A stretch of 64,000 nt of DNA from Astropecten irregularis (taxonomy: Eukaryota > Echinodermata > Asteroidea > Paxillosida > Astropectinidae): the NCBI GenBank assembly GCA_963971285.1, contig OZ020252.1, forward strand, positions 17,707,662-17,771,661, in the 5' to 3' direction. The position numbers and the translations under genes were made by a program. The notes beneath the pieces were generated by a model. It saw only the letters and a list, made by a program, of their open reading frames with translations, searched no databases and was not told where the DNA came from. Positions 47,354-59,364 of the stretch are shown here, piece after piece; the first letter of the stretch is position 1; each line of letters begins with the position of its first letter.

Positions 47354-47890
47354 GGGTACGTTCAGACAGCGTGTTAAATTCGCTAAAACAACTGTTTTAA
47401 CCCGATCGGTTTTAGCAATATGTGTCTGGACGCTCTAAAACTGTTTTAAATCTAAAACCGTTTTAAATCTAAAACCGATCGGTTTTATCTGCCGCTAAAA
47501 CACCAAAGTTAAAACTGCTCAGGAGGAGGGTTTAGCGCTTAAAACCGATCGAGTTTACTGCTAAAACGCTGTTGGGACAGAATAACTTTCCGACATCCTG
47601 TTTCAGTGCAAAGAAGCCTGGCAGCTGGTTACGTAACACCTGTTGTGGCGCGATTGTTTATATTCAGCACACAGATAAATCCGCGCGCTTTATTTTATAA
47701 CAGGAAGCCCGTACGGGGTCAAGGCGCAGTGTATGACCTCTTAAAACCAAAAATAAAACCGATCTGTTTTAACTGCAAACAGTAAAACGCTGTATGGACG
47801 CAACTGAATTTTAACTTATGACTTACCACCCGCGGTTGCCGAGCGGTTTAACTCAATCGGTTTTAAATAGAAGGCTGTCTGAACGTACCC
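47354..47890. mobile_element. TIR element with GATCGG palindrome array, 537 bp
   Basis: GGGTACGTTCAGACAGC (47354-47370) is repeated perfectly in inverse orientation at 47874-47890. ATA lies directly outside both ends, suggesting a 3-bp target duplication. Inside, a subterminal motif occurs about five times: 47403, 47470-47487 (the perfect 18-bp palindrome TAAAACCGATCGGTTTTA), 47541, 47755 and 47854. These clustered motifs could be transposase-binding sites. No long frame is present, so this is a non-autonomous element. The edges are well defined; the superfamily is uncertain. Confidence 0.8.
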
Positions 47891-48607
47891 ATAGATTTGG
47901 TTAAAACCTCGTCAATTTGTTGTTTAATTCCTTTTACTGGTTGGTGTTTTTTTCTTTTCATTTAAATTGTTTGTATTTGGGTAACCTTTTTTTATATTTT
48001 GCGCTCGGAAAGGTTTTTTTGTTGTACCGTGATATCACGCTCGGCTAGCTTGATCGGACAAATCGTGTTTTGTTCTGCTCACCTTCTTGGTGAACGAGAT
48101 GTGGGGAAGAGGTTGGCGAGAAGGGGTGGTGGGGATGGAAGAAAATCCCATCTTAAGAGGCTTTCTACTGCTTCCTCCCCAGGGAGTTGTCTTTATTAGA
48201 TTGTTAGACCCTTGTCTCCAATCTGTTACTATGAAAGCTTAATGCGGTTAGCGACCCCTGCGTGGATTATCCTCGACTTGAATGCACTAGTCAATTCAAG
48301 CGGTCCCTTGGCTCTACACAGTAGTACACGCACGACACTGCGCGTGCACTCTTTCTGCATGCATGCCATACATGCAATGCGAGGATTTCCCTCTCGCCCC
48401 GTTGTGAGTATAATATAAATTTGCTTGCATGTGTAGCGAGTTTGCGTACACTGCTTCGTGTTCGCCATATGTGTGATGCTGTAGTCAGCCCAGCAGGATG
48501 GAATCATAACGAAATTGGTTGACCATGCCGAATGTACTTGTGATCCTTCAGCCCACACATTGAAAATTAAAGCTCACACCATAATGAGGCAATCGGCTGA
48601 CCTCCGA
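47891..48607. other. Non-coding
   Basis: Contains moderately GC-rich sequence at 48040-48520 with short frames on both strands. No family recognised. Confidence 0.3.
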
Positions 48608-48795
48608 TTAAAGGTAGTATCATACTTTGGTGAGAAACCAAAACAGAAATGTTCACAGATTTACATATAACTTACAGGGTATGAAGATGGTGCTGGTAGA
48701 TACTGTTAAAATGTTTCCGCCTGAAATGCTGTATTTATCCAGAAATTAGTAAAATAACGAACAAAAATCTTATTGATCTTTTAAAAAGCCAAATA
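48608..48795 (-). mobile_element. TTAA-type MITE, truncated copy, reverse
   Basis: It begins TTAAAGGTAGTATCATACTT and runs through ACAGATTTACATATAACTTA, CGCCTGAAATGCTGTATTTA and CCAGAAATTAGTAAAA, which match the reverse complement of the right half of 53786-54151. Similarity fades after about 48795, with no second terminus, so the copy is truncated. Confidence 0.75.
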
Positions 48796-51700
48796 TTAGT
48801 TCATGCCACAGGAAGTGGGTGTGTGCAGACTGCAGGATTTTTAAAGGATTTGTCGCATCATTTCAGATTTTCCAACAATGTTTCTGGATTTATTTTTTTA
48901 GAAATGCAGTAGCTGCACCTTGGTGTGGTTTTTTTTATTAATAGGAGGAGAGAAACCACAAAAGCTCAGTTGCTAGGACAGACGTCTAGGACAATCTGCC
49001 CCCTGACCCCCTACTGCCCAAAATTACCCATTGTCGGCTTTCACAACATAACAAAAATAACTCTTATGCAAGATTTAAAGGCCTCTTTTTGTTGCTCTTC
49101 TCTTCCCTCAGCTCAAAGGCTTTCTTTGATGCCCTTGCTACATTGTAACCTAATGGAAGTTAGACAAGAAATACCAACCACGGACAAGTCCCCTTATCAT
49201 GGCTATCAAAGATCATGTTTGCTTTTTTGTCCAGGAATTTCTGGAAAAAAAAAAAAAAAAAAAAACGCTTTCCGGAATTATGGACCCTTTTAATTCTGTA
49301 TGGTTTTAATTATCCAAGAGTACGGGTAGCTCTTGCCATACAACTGTTCCATTCCAGCGCGCAGCGTCACTGGTAGAGAAACATACGTCATATCATTTTA
49401 ATAGGCAGCCATCATAAATGTCAAGTATTGCTGTGACATTATGTGAATTGCTTCAAAGGCGGACAATTGCGTCAGGTTGTAACACTAGAGCAAAACCCAT
49501 TTCAGGCCACATGCTCTCAAAGTAGATTGTTATGATGTTATTCTGTAATTTACTGATTTGTTGTTCGTAGATCTATGTGCAGATTATGCAAATTATGCAT
49601 TTTATAAGCCGAATTGATCGTGGAATAACTTACTTGGAAGTAAATTTAGAACCTCTCATTAAACCCCAGTTTCTTACAGAGTCGTTCTTTCAGCACTCAC
49701 AAGAAAACACTACATATCATGGCATTTTACTCAAAATACATAGATCTCTTACACTTTGCAATGGCCTACTAATTTAGCTATGAATTTGGAAATATTTGTC
49801 AAAACCTGGATTTCCTTTATAAAACCATTTTGTGGCCAATATTATTGCATTTATCCATTGACAGTAGGACAAGAACTTGTTGTCCTGCTTTGAGCAAGGA
49901 ACTTGTGACTGGTTCATGTATTTTTTTATCAGGCCAAATTATACAACGAAAATCCTGAACCCGGGGCAAATGCGTGAGACAGATTGTGCGGGCTCCGAAA
50001 ATTAAATGACGAATCTGTAAACCAAAGTGCTGCAAATTTATGACGGTGCGTTATTGTAAAACTGCCAGCAGATTATTTTGTTTGCCTGATTTACATAGAT
50101 ATTCATGTTATTCGTAATAAATATTCATGAGTGTAATTAATTTTGACTGTAAGAGGGCGCTGTTTACTCTTTACAGTTTTTTTTTAAAGAGTTGCTGATT
50201 TGCAATTGCAGTCACATATTGAAAACAGTGGAGTAATGCTGTTGTTGTTTTTTTTTACATTATCTGGAAGGTGAGTCGACCTTTGCATCACAAAAAAAAT
50301 TGAAAATAAAAATTGCACCATGTTCATTCTCATACCAAGCTGCGTGATCAGTTCAACCATCAATGCCATGCTTGCTTACCGTTTCCTAGTCAGCTTTAAA
50401 AAAAAAAGGTGTTTGACTATGGTGTGATTGTCCTTGAATACCGTGATTTTTTAAAATACTTTTTACAAGTTCAGCGCAATGACCTTTTGACTGAATTTTA
50501 ATGCTTTTGAGGTTTGACCTTCCAAACATTTTTTCTGTGAATTGAAAATGATTTGTTTGTTTGGTGTGCGTTAAACCATAATGTCGCTTCCTGGGCATGA
50601 TTTTTCTTTTGTTGTGTTTAGCTGCGGGGGGGGGGGGGGGGGGGGGGGGAGGAGCCAATGCCTAATTGGCAAATCTTAACTAAAAACAAATCTTAACAGA
50701 AATCTGTAAATGTCGCACGACTTTTTGTGTGGACTTGATTTGCACTGCAGAAAAAGAGAACACACATCAACTGCAAGATTGATGTCATATTGCCTAACCA
50801 ATAAACCCCTGCACAAAACCAGCCACTGTGTGACTACTACTAGTACTACATACATTGTACATGCCTAAACCCTTCTGGTTCTGTTTACACTATTCACAGC
50901 CCTCTTAGTATTGTATTACAAAACACAGTCAGTCTGACCTTAGATCAGGTCACTGGGTCAAAGCCTTGACCCGCTTAGGTCACTGTCGGGGCTTGATTTC
51001 AGTTCACACAGGCAAAACAAAAAAACCAAACAAAACTCAGTTGATGTTTGGTGGATGATTGAATTGAAGCACGGAACAACTGATTGAGATATTTAAAGTG
51101 TACTGAAATGGGATGTAAGCCTTTTGGTGTCTGTCTGTTATACCGTGGTATGTGTGAGCTTGGGTCTGTGAGAAAAAAAAAACCAAGCTCATTAAACTGA
51201 AATATATGAAGCTGGAGTCATCCGGGCCATCTTGGCACTCAAACTTTGTCATGTTACGCTGTGTTTGTGTGCATAGACCTAGTGTGGTTTGTATATAAAA
51301 ATCCGGATCTAACCAGCGGTGTTGAGTTGCTGACTACTGCATAAATAAACAGCTACACATGTAAGTTGATGCAGACAAAGATGTGGTACCTGTAGCTTGT
51401 GCTGTTATGGGGCACTAAAATCAATTCTCCCCTGATTTCAGTATTAAGAATTGTTAGATTATAAAACAAAAATGGTAAAAAGTTTCTTCTGATCATGGCA
51501 TAATATGTTTCCAGTTGATTACGATAGGCCCTATACTTAACCAGTGGCAGCACTGACTGATTTACATGTATCTATAGTGGCTGTTGACACTGCATATTTT
51601 GTAAGTTGGGGAGGGGGTTGCCATTGGTTTCGGGTTGGTTTGGGGAGCGTCAGGGAATGGGTTTGGGAATGGTCCGATTGGATTGTATCATGTTGATTTT

Positions 51701-53785
51701 AAGGCTCAATTCTGCTGGCGGACGGTCCAAAGATTTCAGAGACCTATAAAAAAAACCAAACAAAAAAACAATCTGCTCTGAAATTTTTTTTTATAAAAAC
51801 CATCACTGGGAGTGGGGAGGGGGGATTTCACAATTGTTGGGATTTTTGAAAGATTCTCAAAAAGGGCAGATATCTAGCCAGGCAGAACAAATTGGTTTTT
51901 CTTTTGGTATATGAAACACATTTCAGACAATAAGTTGCGAATCTTTCTAGCATGTGGTAGTGGTTAGTTGTTGTTTGTTTAAATAGGTATAAAGTTTGTA
52001 ATATCTTCACAGGTGGTTTGTAGAGTAAACAGAGAGGATTAGTTATACCTCATTTACTGTTAATTGTTGGACACCGACAGACGTATTTAGCAATTCTAAT
52101 GAAAGCTCGGTAAACGTGGCTCAAAATCCCCTGAATTAATTTGCTGGCATTTTTATTAAAGTCGTCTCATTTGCATTCCAGTTTACAGAAATGTAAATAA
52201 AATAGTTTGTAAATGGTTGGGCACTGAAACAGATGATAATTCCATAAGCTCACTATTGCAATAGGCCTAACGGTATTATTAAGTACCAGCATCATTGATT
52301 CGCATGCTTAGCAACATTAAGTGCTTTTAATAAGCAGAATACTGGTACTTGGAAATTTGACCAATTTACCATTTTTAGTAAAAGGAGGAATTTTGTTTTA
52401 ACAGGTTTTTTTTTGCCTTGCTGCTCCATGTAATGAAATTGTTGAAATATTTGTTTATAATTATTGTGAATCTAGTAACACTCAGTCCATTTGAGACCAT
52501 GTACTGGGTGTTCTCTGAGATTTATCAGTTTTATGTTTATTATTCTCCCTGTCTACCAAAATGCACTCTCCCAATCTAAATGCCATATTTAATGTGTTGA
52601 ATCAACCATTTTTGTAGGGGGTAGACGCAAATAGCATCATCATTTTTCCCCTCGAAGACGAATTAGATTCATCGCTTCAAGATGTTGTTTGCTTTTGGAC
52701 ATAATTTGTCTTTCTAATCAATGAGGTAAAGATCTCCCCTTCTGCAGGAGTGGAATGGCCAGGCACTTGAGTATGAATAGGAATGAAGGGAAGAATCCAT
52801 ATCTGAGATAGGGGAGTTGTGACATGGAGTGGACAGTTTATTTTATTCTGACTCTCAAAACAGTTATTTATTTCTGTTGGTCCCCCATTTCCTCGGTTTT
52901 ATTTAAAAAAAATTCATTTTGATAAAGTTGCCTACCACTCTGTTTAATTGTCATGGAGTAGGAACAAAAAAACCAACACTAACTCAAAATTTGTATTTGT
53001 ACTAAATACCCTTAATTTGTAATATATGATGCTTTCCCTTTCTTTTAAAAAATATCTTGAATTGGAAAACATATGTTTATGTTGTTGTTTGTATAATTTC
53101 TTAGTTATTTTTTAGCAAAAGCTGCAGTCTTCATTATAATTATTATTAGCTTCCTTAGCTAATGCACCTGGGTTTGCAACAAGAATTTTCCTTTTTTTAA
53201 TATTCCTCCAATTTTTTTTAGCTTTGTCACAAACTTCTCGTGCTGAACGGCTAAACTCACAATAACAACGATGAATAATGAACAGCATTTTCACCGGAGT
53301 AAAAAAAAACCTGTGCTAAGGCTCAGATTTGGACGCAAGTTCACAAAGGATAGTACCAGAACCGTATTGTGCACACAGTGATAAAAGAATTAATCCGATA
53401 TCTGCTTTTAGAGTAACGTTCTATTGTACTAGGTTGGAACCATGAATGTTTCAGTCACATTCTGTTTTGAAAACCCGTTAAAAAATGTATGCAAGTGAGT
53501 GATTCCGTACCATATAGCCACGCTGACAGGTGTGCTTGACCAATGCCATTCAAGACAGGGCATTAGCTCAAACGTCACCAGTGCACTACGGCAAAGAGGT
53601 TCTCAAAGTAAAGTGCAAATGTAATTCAGTCGTTTGATCGAAGACCTTTTTGAAATTTGACAGACGTATTGAAGAATAAGAACCCTGTGCAAAATGCACC
53701 AGTTTTTACAGCATAGTACCACAAACCAAACAAAAGTTTTTCCTATAGAATTGAGGTAATTCGTTAATTCTGGATGTTTTGATTA
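48796..53785. other. Non-coding; poly-G and possible regulatory blocks
   Basis: A 24-base G run lies at 50626-50649. 49990-50160 combines AAATATTCATGAGTGTAATTAATT-type words with a CTCF-like site at 50145; 52090-52350 carries an exact octamer ATTTGCAT at 52169-52176 and ATTA-type words. Both look like possible enhancers. No protein-coding gene recognised. Confidence 0.35.
50145..50163 (+). promoter_or_regulatory. CTCF-like motif
   Basis: GACTGTAAGAGGGCGCTGT matches the right half of the CTCF consensus (AGRGGGCGCTG) exactly and the left half poorly. Same orientation as the other sites. Confidence 0.4.
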
Positions 53786-54151
53786 TTAAAGGTGGTATCA
53801 TACTTTGGTTTTTGTCAATGAAACACAGATTCATGGGCAATAATATCAAGGAAGATACAGTAACATTCATCTGTGAACATTTCAGTCCCATACGGTGCCC
53901 ACTTTTTGAGAAAACAGTGAAAAACTACCATAGCGTTTATTAAGTCTTTGCTCTTTTATTTTTGATGTTTTAAAGATTAAAAATAATTTTGGTCATTGGT
54001 TTTACTCTTTTCTGGATAAATACAGCATTTCAGGCAGAAACATTTTCACGGTATGTTTCTACCAGCAACCATCTTTATACCCTGTAAGTTATAGATAAAT
54101 CTGTGGAGATTTTTGTTTCGGTATTCTACCAAAGTATGATACTACCTTTAA
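53786..54151. mobile_element. TTAA-flanked MITE, full-length reference copy, 366 bp
   Basis: The left end TTAAAGGTGGTATCATACTT and reverse-complemented right end TTAAAGGTAGTATCATACTT match at 19 of 20 bases, and TTAA lies at both outer edges. The interior carries CCCATACGGTGCCC, TTTTGAGAAAACAGTG and CTGGATAAATACAGCATTTC, shared with 34242 and, on the other strand, with 48608 and 20977. No coding capacity. TTAA edges fit piggyBac-type target use, though a TA duplication cannot be excluded. Confidence 0.8.
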
Positions 54152-54699
54152 TGCTACAATTCCACATCCGATCTGAGTTATTAAAGCATATAGACGGGAT
54201 TCTTTCCAAGGTTAAGAGAAAAAAAATATCATGGCCATGTTGAAAATTTTAACCCCAATGCGGCGTGTCACCCTAACCAATTTTTGTTTCTTTCATAGCA
54301 AAAACTGTCGCCCTTTTAGAATAAATCATAATTTTATTAGCAGTAGGATAGAGAAGACATTTCTATTCTATTACCAGGTTGGAACTCAATCATGTGTTGA
54401 AATGGAAAGTGAAAATTTTTGACTCCAGGCAAAAACTTTACTTCTTTCAATTTGTGTGGTTTTTTTTTGTCCTGGCTATGCACATCACTGCTCATCCAAG
54501 GTTCATGTAGTCTATTTTGTTACATGATGGATATCATGTCAGATTTGTATATACCGGTACATATTAATTCTACTGATCGCTGCTAAGATTCCACATTGTC
54601 TGTCAGAGGCCAATGAACCAGGTGTCAAATTTTGTAGCTTTAATTCTTTCTTTTTTTTTGCAAATAAGTGAAATTTCGCAATTACAAGTTTTCTTTTAT

Positions 54700-54820
54700 A
54701 TGTGGATCGGTTTGTGGAAAAACCATGTAAGAATCGTTCATACTTTCGCACTTCTATTTCGTTCGCTCTTCTCGTAAGGTCTCAATGTTTCGACTAGCCT
54801 GCTCTAGTCCTCATCAGGAG
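54700..54820 (-). repeat. Dispersed repeat with hammerhead-ribozyme-like core
   Basis: On the minus strand, 54817 down to 54787 reads CTGATGAG, GACTAG, a 6-nt loop, CTAGTC, GAAAC. That is a perfect 6-bp stem between the two conserved hammerhead core strands, CTGATGA and GAAA, with one extra G next to the first strand. Hammerhead motifs in Penelope-like retroelements and retrozymes are known from many invertebrates. The stem I/III pairing and cleavage site are not clear. The rest of this fragment matches 41850-41935. Confidence 0.5.
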
Positions 54821-55913
54821 AGTTTTCTTGCAGTACTTTTGGAACAATTGCTAGTGTATGAAAAAGCCTGAAATGTACCAAGAGGTTACACAGATTGTGG
54901 GACAGTATTAAATCAAAGTCGTCATCTCGACATTGTCTGCGAAGACTACTTTCCAAATCGCACTGAGGTTTAATTTGCCACCTTCCCTAGTTGCCAGTCA
55001 AATACTGATTTTGGTTCGCATGCCGTCCACAAATTTTTCTTGCTTTCTTTATCCTATCGATCTCTCTTTAAAAAAAAAAACAGAAAGAAATTTTTTGTAG
55101 AAAACAACAACACATATCCACTACTTGTAAAACTAAAATTGGCCCGCCTGTAGCTACTCTGGAACGTGGCTTTCCACCCGAAGGTAACGTCTGCCCCCGT
55201 ACACATTAGCAATTTTCCCCATTTCCTTTTGAGTTTCACAGCCTGGTGGGTTGTGATTGCCGATATAAAATGCAAAGCTTTTTTCGTCTTTTTTTTTCCT
55301 TCCCCCTCCGTAAGACTGTGAGGTCACTTGTTCTTTTCATACGCTCGTTACACCAAACCCTACATAGTATATGAACTGTCTCCAGGCTTCTAACATCTCA
55401 CTAATTAACACTGACAGATATATCAACAGATCTTTTCCATAACACTGAGGATTTTTTTTTTGTGATTTTTTTTTTTTTTTTTTTGGTTTCCCCATCTCTA
55501 TCTTTCTCACACAGCCCGAACTTTTCCTTTTATGTTAGTTTTTGGGTTGTTTTTTTCTTCTTCTTCTCCTCCCCTGTATTTTGTTTTGTCGGTTGGCTCC
55601 GTAGGTCAAGTACCCCGACACACGATTGTCTACTCAGTCTGCTCTCTACGTGCTCCTTCTCTGCCCAACTGCACACATTCTTCACACTCGGACTGGTCTA
55701 TTCTCATTGTGAAAACAGCGGCTCACAAATTTGAAAGTGTAATGACCTTAACGGTGTGGTACCATCCCGTAGAGGGGGCCTGGGGTTGATTGTGCAATTG
55801 TCGCCAGCCTCTCTCCCTAACCTCCCCCCCCTTCTTTTCACCTTCTTCCTCCTCCCACTCCTAGCACCTTATCAAGTGATAAGTTGTGTTGCATTTGTCT
55901 TACCATATATTTG

Positions 55914-55942
55914 AGCGCGCGCGTGTGTGTGTGTGTATACAT
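55914..55942. repeat. Alternating CG/TG tract (possible Z-DNA)
   Basis: An uninterrupted alternation GCGCGCGCG then TGTGTGTGTGTGTATACAT. Alternating purine-pyrimidine DNA of this composition favours Z-form under supercoiling. It is also a plausible polymorphic microsatellite. Confidence 0.6.
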
Positions 55943-57941
55943 TATATGATTGGCCCAAGTGACGAAGAAGCTGGCCCCCGGGGGGAAGAGGGGGGGATGT
56001 TGGGGAAGTCAACGATATACCGTCCGCTGAAATAAAAGAAGCGCAGAACTGGAAATACAAATAAGACCGGCCCATTGCACAAGGTTGCAAGCATTTCAGC
56101 TCGCTGAACCCCATCATGCAACCAACCTCCAGCACTTTTTTGTGGGGTGGAGGGGAGTCAGGGGGGATGCGCTATGAGGTGTGAGAAAACCCTGTATTTG
56201 TGTTTGATTCAAATGGGAGAAGAAGGGCCTCGGGTGAAGGGGGTGGGGGGAAAGGGAGGAGGGTTGGGTTGTTGAAGTTGTGATGGAAAGATGAAGGCAG
56301 AAGCATTGTGTTTTCAACATGGCCAAAGGAAACGAGCAGAAATTATCGATAGCTGCCAGGTTCTTTGTTGATGCGCGGACGAGTGTCATTAGGATTACAA
56401 CTTGATTGATTCAAATCTCTTCAAACAAATTGTTTTATTTGGTTTTATTTCATTTAATGGCTGTAAAATCAAATCCTTCATCGGGACCCCCTAAGGTATT
56501 CGTCGTATTCGTTTCTCTACATTAGTCCCATCACTGACAATGTAATTTATTTCTCTCTCTCTCTTTTTTTTCCACACACACACATACAAAAAAACAACAC
56601 CACAAGTCCCGCGCTGTGATCCGGCTCGCGCCTAGTTTGCAGAGTCGATGACCGACTAGAATTTCACATCTTAGGCAATCCCTGATCCTTTTTCAATTTA
56701 ACGTGAATTAATTAGCGCTTGTACAAAGTTTGGCACGTCCATCAATTTCTGTGTACAGTGTGGCTACTGTTGGTTTAAAACGTCCCACTCACAGTCTCTC
56801 ACACACACACCGACGTGTCGCCACAGTAGGACTTTCTGAAGTCGCAAATTTAATATTAGATTTCGTTCCAATAATATTTCAGCTCCGCAGAATCTGCTTC
56901 ATTTGTCGGCGCAGCCAAAGCAAATAGCCCAAGTTCAATGAACGACAGGACAATTATTTGGCGGAGATGAAATACACATTTAACAATGTTTAGCATATTT
57001 AACGTTCATTCAGCATGTATTTTTGATTGAATGAATGAAAATCTTCTTTGATGAGCACAAAACTGTGAATCTCTTTATTTTATTTCTGAACAGAGACTTT
57101 AAGTACTCAAAGATAAAGACATTCTTTGAATTTAAATCCCATTCAAAGATTTTTTTAGATTTTTGGTTTCTTTTTTGTTGTTGATGAATCAAATTGATTA
57201 CAGTATTGTCAGTCTCCCTTCTGTTTTTACCTTAGATATTTTTCCTGCTGTTTTCAAAGTCTTGTCATAATCTAAACATGAGGCCTCTTTCTTAGATTTT
57301 CTGCATTTTATGTTGTTTTACAGATCAGTTTGGTGTAGCTATTTTTACAGCATTTTTTAATTCTCATCAACAACAAATGAGTTTTTATTTAACAACTTTT
57401 CAAACAAAAGTATTTGCCTCGTAGTACCGTATGAAGGCATTTTTTTTTTACTTCCAATGGAAATCACATGGAATTTTAACTTTAAGCCTTTCTTCTCATC
57501 TTGTCCAATCTAAGCGCAGTTTACACCTGTTGATTTTGCTTTATGTTCATTTGGAATTTTCCCTGTTTAAAATTCTAGTCAGAATGTTATATTGGTGTAG
57601 TGACACATTAATCATCGTACAACACATTGATCAAGGTGTCATCTGAAGCTCTGTACTAAAAAAATTTTTGGGCAAAATCCTTTCCATTGAACCAAATCTT
57701 CGTGGTGGTCAGATTATCAGAGGACGTTTTGCACCGTTGTGGCCTAGGAATAAATCCTTGTCTGTTTCAGTTTGTAAAGAACCGCCATCTTTGGGGAGGT
57801 CGGATGTTTGAAATTTGTTAAGACCAGGCTTGGAAACTTGAAAGCCAGGTACTACTGCTGTATTCATTCGAAAGTGGAAAGAGTTTGAGTCATTTTCGGT
57901 TTTTTTCTCAATATTTTTGTTTGTTTGTTTTTCTTCTTCAG

Positions 57942-58016
57942 ATCGAGGCATGCCACAGCCGGGAGTGCACGGGTCCATTTCAAGAGGTCTATATGGATGG
58001 TCATCAGGAGAACAAG
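57942..58016 (+). CDS. Putative internal exon, 75 nt, unknown product
   Basis: This is the best exon candidate in the window. A strong pyrimidine tract ending TTTTTCTTCTTCAG at 57941 is followed by 75 nt and a good donor, AACAAG then GTGAGT. The length is a multiple of three. All three forward frames are open, so reading phase is not fixed. The in-phase frame gives IEACHSRECTGPFQEVYMDG and five more residues, a two-cysteine peptide; another gives RGMPQPGVHGSISRGLYGWS and more, a low-charge, Gly/Ser-rich peptide. I recognise neither. The flanking AT-rich sequence fits intron. If real, it belongs to a gene with very long introns extending beyond the window. The chance of a random splice-site pair remains. 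Confidence 0.38.
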
Positions 58017-59364
58017 GTGAGTTGATTGGTCACTTCCTCCGGCCAAATTGGTTGCCATTGTATTGGCAATAAAATTTGAATTGGCATTGTGTATTTGGTA
58101 TGTGTCGTTGTACATGCAGACTGTGGACTGGCTCCAAGTCTGAATTGTTGCCCACAGAATGCGCCTTACTCAGACATTCGGCAGGCTCGCATATGTTCAC
58201 CTTTTTATGTTTCCGAAAAGGAAAATGAAATTTCTTCTCAATAATTGATTAATTCTAAAATTTCGACATGAACCAAAAATGGCATACGGGTCGACGGATT
58301 CTGCGCATTGTAATTGGCCGACTCATTGCAAACTCTTGGAGGCGCACTATTTGGGATAGGTCCGTATTGGCAATGCTTTGAAGAAAAAAAAGTGATTTCC
58401 ACAGTTAGTATGTAAATTGAAAAATAAAGTTTGTTTGTGTGTGCATAGGCATGTACACTATGCTTACGGGAAAATTGTGATTGGTAGGAAAATTAAGACC
58501 GAGTTCTGAGGACTTTCATGCCCCTACAGCAATTTTGCTGCTCAAAAGCAGGTGTATAACAGCGATTATGGAGACAGTTGTCCCCACTTCAACATAACAA
58601 ATAACATGGGCGTACTTATGTGTGTCGATTTGTCACAAGATTAACATCAATGATGCCTTTCTTAAACAAAAATACAGGCAATCTCAACAGAGGGACTTTT
58701 TCCCTGCAAACTTGACCATTCCGATTTTATGGAGGGCGCGCGGCTCACGGGCAAATATTTGAATACTTAAAGTCATATGCATCTGTCTCTCCATGGGGGC
58801 CCTCCATAATTACATTGAATTCAATGGGACAGTTAGATAAAAGACCAACAAAATAGTGTAAATGCCATTTATATACCCCACAAATAAAAAAACGAAGAAG
58901 AAAAGATATAATCATATTAAAAATAACCATATTATAAGGGTGTTATTTTTGGCTGGGGAGGAGGAGATTTAGGGATGGGACATTGTAAGTCTAAAGCCAT
59001 CCCTGTAAATATACAAGCCCTGCCTCGTATGGATAACTCTTGTTGTTTGCCTACACGCGCTGGACTTGTGAAACGACTGGTGTGAAATTCTGCAAACGCT
59101 CGCAGCTATTTAAAGAAGTAGACACCCTTGACCGAAGCTGCCATTTTGGGTGTTTTTTTTTTTGTATCCTCAAGATTTTGATAATTAGCCGTGTTGCTGA
59201 AGGGTTATTTTCCGGTGAAGTCCTCATCAGAATGGAACTGCATAAGTGCTCTTTGGTTGTAGTAGTTTATTCTGTGTAAATTTGAAAAGTCCAGAATGTG
59301 GAAGGACTTGCATATGAAAACGAGAGACCAAAATCAAAGGGGAAAGAAATAAAAAGGAAACAAA
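58017..59364. other. Non-coding; possible regulatory block
   Basis: 58280-58360 and 58730-58860 are less repetitive and rich in AATTACATTGAATTCAATG and ATATGCAT-type words, resembling conserved non-coding DNA downstream of the exon candidate. No other exon-like stretch with good splice sites was seen. Confidence 0.35.

Larger units (their letters stand above)
54152..57941. other. Non-coding; repeat fragment, GT tract, G-rich tracts
   Basis: 54700-54830 holds the dispersed repeat fragment and hammerhead-like core (listed). 55914-55942 is an alternating purine-pyrimidine run (GCGCGCGCGTGTGTGTGTGT...). 55975-56000 and 56235-56270 are G-rich and could form G-quadruplexes. 55460-55490 is T-rich. 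No gene recognised up to the exon candidate at 57942. Confidence 0.4.

Noticed and set aside
47829-47853. tRNA Leu/Ser-like A box GTTGCCGAGCGGTTTA
   Set aside because: Lies inside the TIR element at 47354 and has no B box or foldable tRNA after it.
58321-58345. Further CTCF-like site (GGAGGCGCAC)
   Set aside because: Too few matching positions.
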